Shown here in pieces: positions 10,221 to 19,570 of a stretch of DNA of 64,000 bases; the stretch's first letter is position 1, and every line of letters starts with the position of its first letter. A program made the position numbers and the translations under genes. This DNA comes from Lonicera japonica (taxonomy: Eukaryota > Streptophyta > Magnoliopsida > Dipsacales > Caprifoliaceae), in the NCBI GenBank assembly GCA_021464415.1, contig CM038464.1, positions 57,525,328 through 57,589,327 of the forward strand. The letters run 5' to 3'. The notes beneath the pieces were generated by a model. It was not told the DNA's origin and did not search any database. It saw only the letters and a list, made by a program, of their open reading frames with translations.

Positions 10221-10679
10221 TTCGCGAAATGGTGTAGTATAGATGAGTGAAGCCGCCATAATGGAAAGTGTTATCATGGGACTAGTACGATGGTTTATGA
10301 GCGTGAATAGCCCCCATAAACGAAACCATAGGGCCAATGTAGATAAAGTGGGCTATCGTAGACGATGGTTGCTGAGCATGGTAAAATGTTATGAACCCAA
10401 ATAATCACCCATCAAAAATATAATAAACTTAGGAATAGTTTATAAAGTTCATAGGTACACCCTTTTCCTTGCATGCCGGCTTTTAGGGGTAAGTTTTACA
10501 CACGTACATTCGTAACATAAACTTTTAAACTATTTTTAGTTGAATGGATTAAAAGAAGATTTTGAATCTATGTAAAATTTTTGCATGTTTACTTTACACC
10601 ATTGATTTATGCTATCTTACAAATGTTTATTCCCTCTTTGGAATAAAAGTAAGGGCGAAATTGATAGGAGCCTAAACAA

Positions 10680-10930
10680 CAACAACAACAACAGTGGCCT
10701 TTACTGACAAAAAAAATTGCCACTGTAGCCATGCTTTTCATATCCAATTATCTTTGGTGACGAAAAAAATTTAGTCACTTTAGTCACTGCAAAAGCCTGG
10801 TCCCTAAAACCGTCATGAGTCACAAATATTGATTTAGTTGACCAAGTTTATTTCGTCACAAGACCTATTTAAGCGACTTGATTTATTTTCGTTGCAATAG
10901 GTATTTGGGTGACGAAAAAGTAGTTCATCA
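10680..10930. repeat. Second inverted-repeat-rich transposon remnant
   Basis: Units such as GGTGACGAAAAA and TTAGTCACTTTAGTCAC are repeated in both orientations over about 250 bp, again like decayed subterminal repeats. An (AAC)n run precedes it at about 10675. No coding sequence is present. Confidence 0.35.
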
Positions 10931-11079
10931 GCCATGGAGATGTAATTGGGTTATTGAGAATGTTATTATAAAAATTATAAAACTAAATAAACAATTAATA
11001 TATTTATTAGGTAGGTAGAGTAACTAATGGATTAATAAACTGGCAAATCACGTGGGTTCACTATGCCAGAAAAGGGTTT

Positions 11080-11905
11080 AGGCGACGCACATAAATAGGT
11101 TCGTCTCCTAAGATACATCTTAGGCGACGAACATTACGTCCGTCTCCTCAAACTTAACTTAGGCGACGTACAAGTGATTGCGTCGCCTAAGTTCACTCTT
11201 AGGCGACGTACGGATATAATACGTCTCCTAAACTTAACCTTTAGGCAACGTACATGGTAAGATGCGATGCATAATTGACAAATTTCTTAGGCGACGTACA
11301 TTGGTCATTGTACGTCTCCTAAGATAAGTCATAGGCGATGTACACAAATTAATGTACGTCACCTCAAATGTCACTTAGGAGACGCAATTTTACCAATGTG
11401 CGTCACCTAAAGTAAATTTTTCTGATAAAATTTTTCCCAAAATTTTGAAAATTTGGAAATTCACTTAGGAGACGCACATTGACCAATGTGCGTCGCCTAA
11501 AGTCACCCAATTTTCACCGAAATTTTGAATTTTTTAGAAATTGAATATTCACTTACGAGACGCACTTTGAGCAATGTGCGTCGCCTAGAGTAATTTTCCC
11601 GCCTAATTTTTTCACAGAATTTTGAAAATTTGGAAATTTACTTAGGAGACGCACGCTGACCAATGTGCGTCGCCTAAAGTCACCCAATTTTCTCTGAAAT
11701 TTTGAAATTTTTAAAAATTAGAAATTCACTTACGAGACGCACTTTGACCAATGTGCGTCGCCTAAAGTTTTCCAACGGTCACATTTTAAATTGTTCAAAG
11801 CCCTTTGACATATCTCTTAGAAGACGTACATTGCTCAATGTGCGTCGCCTAAGATGACCCTTAGGTGACGTACATTGAGCAATGTACGTCTCCTAAGAAA
11901 TAGAT
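11080..11905. repeat. CACTA subterminal hairpin repeats
   Basis: About twelve paired units of TTAGGCGACGTACATTG and its inverse CAATGTACGTCGCCTAA, variably diverged (GGAGACGCAC and GTGCGTCACC forms). In the middle portion the pairs alternate at about 115-bp spacing with an AT-rich spacer containing TTTTGAAAATTTGGAAATTC. In En/Spm such repeats bind the element's own regulatory protein and lie next to the promoter; here the array ends just before GATATAAAAGC at about 11908. Confidence 0.88.
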
Positions 11906-11907
11906 AT

Positions 11908-11918
11908 GATATAAAAGC
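11908..11918 (+). promoter_or_regulatory. TATA-like box of CACTA transposase gene
   Basis: ATGATATAAAAGC directly follows the last subterminal hairpin. It is followed by leader sequence and, after an intron-like AT-rich stretch ending TTTATACAG at 12454, by the transposase reading frame. Confidence 0.55.
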
Positions 11919-12189
11919 AAACCTTCCTCCCATTTCGAGCAAAATTTGGAGAGGAGTGAGAAGAGTTTAATTTTGGGCGATTTTAAGCATTTCTATCACC
12001 AAAGAGTTACATCTTATCTCCTATTTGATCTAAAGGTTAGTGTAATCTTTCTTAATCATCTTAATTTGTTAGTTTAATGTCAAAAATTATTGGTATAGTA
12101 TTAAAATTGTATGTTTTGTGTTAAATATCTAGTTTTAGTGTTGTTGCTCTTATGTAATCTCTACGTTAATATAATCTAAGTTTATAATA

Positions 12190-12380
12190 TAATATTAATT
12201 TGTTACTTAATTTTGTGTTTATAGTGGATATTCTAAGTTGAACTCTATGTTACTTAATTTATTAGTTTATAATATAATATTACTTTGTTACTTAATTTTG
12301 TGTTTATAGTGGATATTCTAAGTTGAACTCTATGTTACTTAATTTATTAGTTTATAATATAATATTAATTTGTTACATAA
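12190..12380. repeat. 86-bp tandem duplication in CACTA leader/intron
   Basis: GTTACTTAATTTTGTGTTT ... AATATTA is present twice in tandem (starting about 12202 and 12288) with almost no differences, followed by a partial third copy. It lies in the noncoding part between promoter and transposase frame. Confidence 0.8.
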
Positions 12381-12476
12381 TGTTTAGTGTTAAAATTATA
12401 AGTTTAGTGTTGAAAATATAGTTATAGCGTTAGTTGTTGCCTTTATTTTATACAGTTTTCTCGTGTGATAGGGAAC

Positions 12477-13619
12477 ATGGACAAGGCTTGGATGCGGTGT
12501 TATAAAGAAACAGATGCCTTTATTAATGGGGTACTAGAACTCATAAAGTTTGCGAGAGAGAATGCAAACTCAACGACTGGATTGTATCGCTGTCCTTGTA
12601 ATAGTTGTCTCAACCAGAAGAGCCAACTTAACGAAAATGAGATGTACTATCACTTGATCAGAAATGGGATAATGGAGGACTATATTGTATGGGTCCATCA
12701 CGGTGAAGTTTCAAATACACCTTCGGCGTGGGACATTAGGCAAGCATATCTACATAATAAGGCTTCTTCAAGTAATAGTGTTGATCCTGCTATGCAGCTC
12801 TTGGGCGATACTTTTCCTTTTGGTGATTCGTACGATTTTGCCCCTTGTTATGATGGTGTAAATGATTTTAATACTGGAGTTCATGTTGACTCTACTGCCA
12901 AGGCCGTGATGGAACATTATCAGTCTCTTTTAGCTGAAGCACGGACTCCAATATATGATGGTAGTAATGAGAATGTATTAAGTGCCATTATTAACTCGAT
13001 GCAGGTCAAAACAAGTAATAATATGACGATTAGAGCATACAATGAATCGTTACTTTCCTTTGAAGCCGAGGTTGCAGCGTCTATATATGTCTCCACACAC
13101 TGCAAAGGAAATGCGGTGGCACGGGGAAAGGACCGTAGATCCAGAGTATCTGAGACACCCCGCGGATGGAGAAGCATCGCAATATTTTGATAGATCACAT
13201 ACTGATTTTGCTTCCGAAATTAGAAATGTGCGCCATGGTTTGACAACAGACGGGTTCAGCCCTTTCGGACCAGGGGCTTCTCCCCATAGCACTTGGCCTG
13301 TTGTCGTACTTCCATACAATTTTCCACCTTCGATGTGTATGAAGAAAGAGTATAACATACTAGTTTTGTTGATATCTGGTCCCAAATCTCCGGGAAAGTG
13401 CCTCAACGTGTTTATGAGACCGTTTATCGATGAGCTGAAGGAGTTGTGGGACGCGGGAGTTTGGACTTGGGATCGACACTTAAATCAGCCTTTCTGGATG
13501 ATAATGATGAGGACGACGACGACGATGATGTCGAAGGCTTTAACAATGACATCATCATATGTTCAGGTGATGAGGACGATGCCCAAGGGTTTGACGATGA
13601 TGAAGACGATACTGATTGA
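12477..13619 (+). pseudogene. Broken CACTA transposase (transposase-associated and TNP2-like domains)
   Basis: Starting MDKAWM at 12477, residues 1-80 form the transposase-associated domain, with conserved CPCNSCLN, a Y-x2-HLI stretch and YIVWVHHGE. After about residue 190 the frame shifts (about 13060). The second frame (to about 13490) contains typical TNP2 sequence: PHTAKEMRWH, DPEYLRHPADGEA, PFGPGASPHSTWPVV, LISGPKSPGKCLNVFMRPFIDELKELW. A return to the first frame gives a very acidic C-terminus of Asp/Glu runs ending at 13619. The middle of a normal TNP2 protein is missing between about residues 190 and 200, and the end after RPFIDELKELW is replaced. The gene is therefore a deleted, frameshifted derivative; some shifts could be unrecognised introns. 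Confidence 0.78.
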
Positions 13620-13639
13620 CGTCTTCCTATTGTAATAAA

Positions 13640-14534
13640 AAACAAATGTAATTTCTTAATGTAATATTAGTCATGATAATTAGCATATTTATTTTGTAAC
13701 ATTACATATTTTCAAATTTTGTAAAAAAAAAATAAACTATTTAACATTATTTATTTTTTAACAACATATATATTTTGTAAAAATAAATTAAACTAATTAA
13801 ATATGTTGTAACATTAAAATAAAATAAAATAAACTATTAATTTGTGATTGGCTAATCAAGTTACTTTAGTTCTCTACTTTATTTGGTTAAAATAACTATA
13901 TAAGTTAGAGTCTGTGTTTAATTAGGTGTTTTTCAAAACTCACCGAAAAAGTATGTATATTTAATAAAGCATATTATTTATATTCATTTTTGGTATGTAA
14001 AGAGTTGATTGTGTGTATATTATTGGTGTGAGTGTTTTAGATTCTATGTTACTCAATAATTTTTCTGCATTTTTTTTTGACAAAATTCTATAGTCTTGAT
14101 GGATTTTGTTTAATTGATCTTGATTAGTAGATTTTAGATATTAAATTTTGCATTTCTTATTTTAAGTTATAGCATTTTTAATGTAAACAAAATTCTTCAT
14201 TTTTTTTAAATTCTATATTCTTGATGGATCTTGTTTAATTAATTTTTATTAGTAAGTTTTAAATATTAATTTTTTATTAAATTTTGAATTTTTTATTTTA
14301 AGTTATAGTATTTTTAATGTAAACAAAATTATTGGTATATAAGAATTGATTGTGTGTATATTATTAGTGCAAGTGTTTTAACTTTAATGTGACATCTTCA
14401 TGTGTGTACAAAACTCATCTAATAGTATAGAACTAATGCACACCATAACATGTACATTTTTAACTATTAAATTTTTATGTTTTAAAAAAATAAATTAGTC
14501 AAACATAATATTTTGTAATATAAATTACCTCTTA

Positions 14535-14573
<39 letters not shown>

Positions 14574-15740
14574 GTAAACAAAGTTACCAACAAAAGGCAA
14601 ATAAACAGAACCAAAAAATATCTGCCCAAAAAATTATCTCTCACTCCCGCTCCGTTCCCTCGAAATTTCTGCCCCAGATCCCTAACTTCTCCCCCAAATA
14701 TCTTCTACTTTCTTAGTTCTTCTTCATTCCCTCTCATCAAAATTAATTTCTTCCCTAAACATAAACCCTTAATTTCTCACTTGCGGTTGCTCTCCATCTC
14801 ATACTCATTTTTGTGAGTTTATGTCCTCCACTCCCCTTTATGTTTTGCGGGAAAAAAATTTCACCACCACCCAAAAAAAAATAATCCATATATGGAAAAA
14901 GTCAAAAAATAAGAGTTAATTTCATCATATTCCTTAACTTATTTCCAACTTCTTACAAAAACACATTTTTTTTTCTATCTTGTTATCAAACGGAGCCTAA
15001 GCATTTATCTTTGTTTTTGTGAAGGTAAGGCTAGATGTTTAAGTTCATGAAAACATTTTTTTAAATATTTTTAAACAAATTGAAAAAGGCCTAATTTACA
15101 AATGCATACTAGTTTCTCATATATATATATATATATATTCTTGTATTTGGCAATATCTTTAAGTGAGAATTTAAGAAGTAGAATCACTTTTATAATTGTT
15201 TTGTTTGTATCCTCCCAATACAAATCTTGCGTACGTCCCTGGCGACCTACAGCACAGATAAATCAAAAGTTTTTAGTACTTAAATAAGGGACACAATATT
15301 TAAATAGGGCTGGTAGAATATGGGATTAAAAATTATGTCATACAATTGAAAAATATTTTTCTTGGGACCGCCCTTAAAATTACTAATGTATATACACACA
15401 CATCCGTAACAACTGAAATATTTAGCTTCTTTCCTCCCTCCTTCTCTTTCCTTAGGTCTTTCTTTGTATTATTTCCACTCAATAGCATGAAGGTTATCTA
15501 CATAAAACATTTGGGGAAAGTTGAAGTAAAATCATTTGGACACATGGAGCGGATCTACATTAATTGGGGCTAGTGAGAGCTCAAGTCGCTATTTAAATTT
15601 AAAAAAATATTATATACGTTGGGGAAGGATTTTAACTGAACTAATTTTTTGTTTAAATACGGACCAACCATTTTGTGGGTATAAACTCATGAACTTTTTG
15701 ATGAAATTTGGTGAATAAGAACATCATGATTATTAGATCA
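13640..15740. other. AT-rich spacer with simple repeats
   Basis: No gene is recognisable. An (AT)n run lies at 14539-14570, a shorter one at 15118-15140. Around 14000-14390 an imperfect duplication is visible: TTGATTGTGTGTATATTATT occurs at both ends, and an approximately 130-bp segment with CTTGATGGAT is repeated inside. Positions 14630-14780 are pyrimidine-rich, like a plant 5' leader, but no matching reading frame follows. Confidence 0.6.
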
Positions 15741-16199
15741 CCTACTGTTGTGATTATTAGCAATAAATCACGCCACGGATCGTAATTCAAATAGTGAATA
15801 TTAATGGCTAGAGATAATATGGATGAGAAAAAAACAAGAAGAAAGATAATGGAACACACAATATTCGACAAACGAAGATTTTACTAATTCTTTGAAAACG
15901 ATTACAAAATCTATCACAAGAATTATTGCACTCAAAGCACTTACAGAAGAAGAAAATCAACAGCCCTTTAAACTCTCTCTCACAACAAGATGAACTCTCC
16001 CACAAATCCCCACAGAAAGAAGAATAATTCTCTCATGCCTTAATCTATTGAATGATTCTATCTATATATAACAATATAATAGAGTCCATCCAATATAGAA
16101 TAAGGAAATACAATCCTATGTAAATAAGGAAACTATTAACAAGGTAATAGAGACCAAAATAAACAAGGAAACATATTTCTCGCCCAGCTGCAAAATGAC

Positions 16200-16315
16200 T
16201 TTTGCACTTTTTCCGCGTAACTGCAAAAGTACTTTTGCACCTTTCTAGAATGCAATATTCTGGGTGCAAAAGTGCTTTTGCACCTTTTCGAAACTGCAAA
16301 TCCTCTTTTGCACCA
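16200..16315. promoter_or_regulatory. Palindromic TGCAAAAG/CTTTTGCA repeats in copia 3' LTR
   Basis: Five or so half-sites of the type CTTTTGCACC or GGTGCAAAAG, including one near-perfect dyad, GGTGCAAAAG-TG-CTTTTGCACC at about 16262. They lie upstream of the TATATATA-like stretch (16059-16072) with respect to minus-strand transcription. The same set is present in the other LTR at about 18140-18280. Confidence 0.7.
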
Positions 16316-16541
16316 TTCAAGCGAACAATATGTTTTCCCATAAAACTCATCTTCTCTTAGGTTTGGAACCGAGCCAAAAATACAACAATCACCACCTTTT
16401 GCGAAGGTAACAAAACCAACCGCTATCTTCTTCTTCTTCGCCTTGATGACACATGAAATCTTCTTTTGTCTCACCCTTTACAAGGGCCACTCAATCATTT
16501 ATGTCAATGATCGAGCCACATTCGATTATCTATTTCGATAA

Positions 16542-17640
16542 TCAGACCATGTCCATATTGGACACCATCACTGGCACGTAACTCTGAGTTGTCAACAGTC
16601 TAGAGCCACCACCTAAGCCATAACTCATCCTTGCTGCGTTTGCACCACTGGAACATATGCTTCTTAGTTCCCTAGCACCATTATGTACACCTCTCTTATG
16701 TAATCTATACAAGCCCACGCAATGACTTGCCTTCAAGACTACATCGTCGCCATGATACACGCTCATTACTCCACCTCGAGTAGAGTACCACATTTCAAGT
16801 GATTCTAATCTAGAGAGACTGATTAGATTCCACTTTACCTCCGGCACATGTCTAACATTTATGATTGTTTTGAACTGAGCCATAAAACAATTCCAGGCGG
16901 ACTTCACCAACTCCACGAACTAGCAATCTGGAGCCATCCCCCATGTAGACAAACCTGCTACAATCTTCATATGTGCTATACAATGAACGATTGTTGAAAA
17001 CATCCATAGCGGCACCGTAATCCAAGAACCATCCTCCTTGACCAATAAGGCTTGCAGGCATCAGTAGGACATCTATAAGATCGGCTTCTTTGTCATAAGA
17101 AGTCATCGCAACGGTTGCGGCTCCATCAGGGTTAGTAGCCGATTTTTCCCTGATGTCATCCTTCTTCCTTGGGCAGTCCCTAGCACAATGGCCCAGTTGA
17201 CCACATTTAAAGCAATCTCCTTTAAAGATAGTCTTCCGTCCTTTGCTAGAACCTTTACTTTCATTCACCACAAACGCGCCTTCTTGAACGGTATTGATTC
17301 GATCCCTCTTTCTTATCATCTCTTCTGCAGATAGAGCTTGACACACCTCCGAGGTGGTGAAAGATGATCTACTCATAAAGTTCTGAATTAGCGTCTTGTA
17401 CGAATCTGGCAGAGTCCAAATTAGTTGTATGGCTTTATCCTGATCTTTCAATTCTTCACCTACAGCTTCGAGTCATGAGCATTCCACATTATCCGAATCC
17501 TTCTTCTTTTCTTCCACTGTTTGTGGACCTTCTAGGGCATCATCCAAGTCCAGCACTACGAGATAGTCTTTCATACTCATCTGCCATAGGCTGAAATTCA
17601 TGATTCCATCGAACTTCTTCATCTTATAAGATTTCTCCAT
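16542..17640 (-). pseudogene. Copia gag plus partial protease, frameshifted
   Basis: From MEKSYKMKKFDG (17640, just after the PBS) the minus strand encodes a copia-type gag (UBN2 family). The first frame runs to a stop near 17473, then the gag C-terminal half continues at 17451-16852. It includes a zinc knuckle CFKCGQLGHCARDC, which binds RNA in the particle, and the beginning of protease at GGWFLDYGAAMDVFN, where the usual D-S/T-G active site reads D-Y-G. A third piece (16916-16542) continues with HVPEVKWNLISLSRLE, typical of the region after the protease. Everything downstream up to the LTR is absent. At least two frameshifts and the altered protease residue make this a dead gene. Confidence 0.8.
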
Positions 17641-17668
17641 TATAACACACACCTCCTTGAATACCACC

Positions 17669-17679
17669 CTCTGATACCA
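17669..17679 (-). other. Copia primer binding site
   Basis: TGGTATCAGAG, complementary to the 3' end of initiator methionine tRNA, two bases inside the 5' LTR. Confidence 0.9.
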
Positions 17680-18407
17680 CTTGTTGTGATTATTAGCAAT
17701 AAATCACGCCACGGATCGTAATTCAAATAGTGAATATTAATAACTAGAGATAATATGGATGAGAAAAAAACAAGAAAAAAGATAATGGAACACACAATAT
17801 TTGACAAACGAAGATTTCACTAATTCTTTGAAAACGATTACAAAATCTATCACAAGAATTATTGCACTCAAAGCACTCACAGAAGAAGAAAATCAACAGC
17901 CCTTTAACCTCTCTCTCACAACAAGATGAACTCTCCCACAAATCCCCACAGAAAGAAGAATAATTCTCTCATGCCTTAATCTATTGAATAATTCTATCTA
18001 TATATAACAATATAATAGAGTCCATCCAATATAGAATACGGAAATACAATCCTATGTAAATAAGGAAACTATTAACAAGGTAATAGAGACCAAAATAAAC
18101 AAGGAAACCAAGTTTGATAAGGAAACATATTTCTCGCCCAGTTGCAAAATGACTTTTGCACTTTTTCGTGTAACTACAAAAGTACTTTTGCACCTTTCTA
18201 GAATGCAATATTCTGGGTGCAAAAGTGCTTTTGCACCTTTTCGAAACTGCAAATCCTCTTTTGCAGCATTCAAGCGAACAATATGATTTCCCATAAAACT
18301 CATCTTCTCTTGGGTTTGGAACCGAGCAAAAAATACAACACCTACATCAAATTTCATCAAAGAATTTAGTTGAGAAGTGGGTTAACTAAAAACTTAAAAT
18401 ATATTAC

Positions 18408-18781
18408 CAGGATGAGGTGCGGTCAGCATGCAGAGCACGCTTTTAGCAACAATTTTTTGTTGCTGTAAAGGTTTATGATATTTGGGATATATATATATAG
18501 AGAGAGAATTACTTTCTAGTTTAAGGAAGGCCCAGAGCTGGCGAGTAACCGTAGAACATGTGAGAAAAAAGTGTATCAACCACAACTTCTTCAGCTACAT
18601 AAGTGGTTTGAAAACAAGAATGAAGAGTTGGGTCACCCATTCCTATAGAAATCATTCCCCTTTTATCATTACAATCAACACTTGCTATAAATAACCCAAG
18701 AATTCCTCTTATTGTTATATTAGCATTAGAATTAACCTCATCAACGACTGTACGTAAACTATTATTTGTCCCCCCACTTTG
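18408..18781 (-). pseudogene. Tyrosine aminotransferase-like gene, broken exon 1 (and possible exon 2)
   Basis: On the minus strand 18781-18521 encodes ITIRGILGLF, then MISIGMGDPTLHSCFQTT, VAEEVVVDTLFSHMF and YGYSPALGLP. This is the N-terminal part of plant tyrosine/nicotianamine aminotransferases (PLP-dependent fold type I enzymes that deaminate tyrosine in tocopherol and related pathways). The frame ends at TAA followed by ACT AGA; plant homologues have Gln-x-Arg here, so TAA looks like a CAA to TAA nonsense change. A possible 55-bp second exon (18462-18408, after CTTTACAG and before GTAATA) reads VLCMLTAPHP, weakly like the next conserved segment. The PLP-lysine domain is not found beyond the copia element. 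The 5' part of the exon continues at 31297-31198 on the other side of the inserted gypsy element. Clearly a disrupted pseudogene. Confidence 0.72.
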
Positions 18782-18786
18782 GCAAC

Positions 18787-19450
18787 TGTAGGTGGAGTAA
18801 ATTTGCACCGAATCCTATAAAGATAGATCAATCCCAAATGGGTAGAGATGGTAATTGGACAGAGTTGGATAATCAATCTACAGTTGTGGAGATAAGAGTT
18901 TTTGTTGTGGGGTAGGTTCCTCCGGCAGCTATTATTCCCGCCGGTAGTACGTCCTCCCTGATTGTGCGTGTTTGTGTTATTTGTTAAGCTCTAATGGCTT
19001 TTCTCAAAAGTTACAATGATTTTTCCTCTTTTTCTAAGAAAGATGAACTCCTCTATTTATAGGTCTTCCTTGTAGTACAAAAGCTCAATTAGGTTATAAG
19101 TAAAATGACTATAAGGGGTATCACTCGTGATCCTTGTGATCTTAGTTAGCTCCTTCCATATGAGGGGTGCGTATTTATTGTAACTAACCTTTTTCACTTT
19201 ATACGTGTCATCTTGTCATTAAATATGTCACTCATTTCAATAATGAGCACTTATCATGCTGTATTATCACAGGTGTCACTGTCTTATTGGTTAGCATGCT
19301 CATATCGGCATTTCTGCTATGTGTAGCCTTGAAACCTTACTTGACTCGATCATTCTTTACTCGGCGCTCGATTACCCTTTACTCGGTGCTCTATCACTGT
19401 TTATTTGGCGCATATCATGTATTGCCCCCATGTTGTTGGGCCTTATTCAT
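18787..19450 (-). mobile_element. Truncated 3' LTR of element 3
   Basis: It aligns to the 5' LTR at 30473-31111 from TGTAGGTGGAGTAAA to GGCCTTATTCAT, then stops matching. The last 81 bp (31112-31192 in the other LTR), which is the U3 start on the minus strand, and the polypurine tract are missing here. The leader of the antisense gene follows immediately. The TATA box CTATAAATAG (minus strand) is at about 19053-19062. Confidence 0.85.
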
Positions 19451-19570
19451 TTTGCTCATCGTTAGTCTTTATCTCTCTGTAAGTTCCTAAATTCTCATCT
19501 TTTATTTTTCGTTCATTCTTCCGAAAACCCTAGTTTCATTTCCTCTTATTATTATTAACCACTAATCACC

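Larger units (their letters stand above)
11059..13640 (+). mobile_element. CACTA (En/Spm-type) DNA transposon, left end and truncated transposase
   Basis: The element starts with CACTATGCCAGAAAAGGG, the terminal motif of CACTA transposons, followed by about 0.85 kb of subterminal inverted repeats, a TATA-like box and a transposase-type gene. I could not find the opposite terminus (ending TAGTG) downstream, so the right boundary given is only the end of the recognisable gene. The internal transposase gene lacks most of the catalytic domain, so the copy is non-autonomous. Confidence 0.8.
15741..18345 (-). mobile_element. Internally deleted Ty1/copia element with two LTRs and perfect TSD
   Basis: LTRs at 15746-16387 (642 bp) and 17682-18340 (659 bp) both run TGTTG ... 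CAACA on the plus strand and differ by a few substitutions and an indel of about 18 bp near 18105. The target duplication CCTAC is perfect at 15741-15745 and 18341-18345. On the minus strand the PBS TGGTATCAGAG (17669-17679) follows the 5' LTR, and AAAAGGTGGTGAT (16388-16400) is the polypurine tract. Only 1294 bp lie between the LTRs, encoding gag and part of protease; integrase, reverse transcriptase and RNase H are deleted, so it must use enzymes of another element to move. It sits right next to the aminotransferase fragment. Confidence 0.95.
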
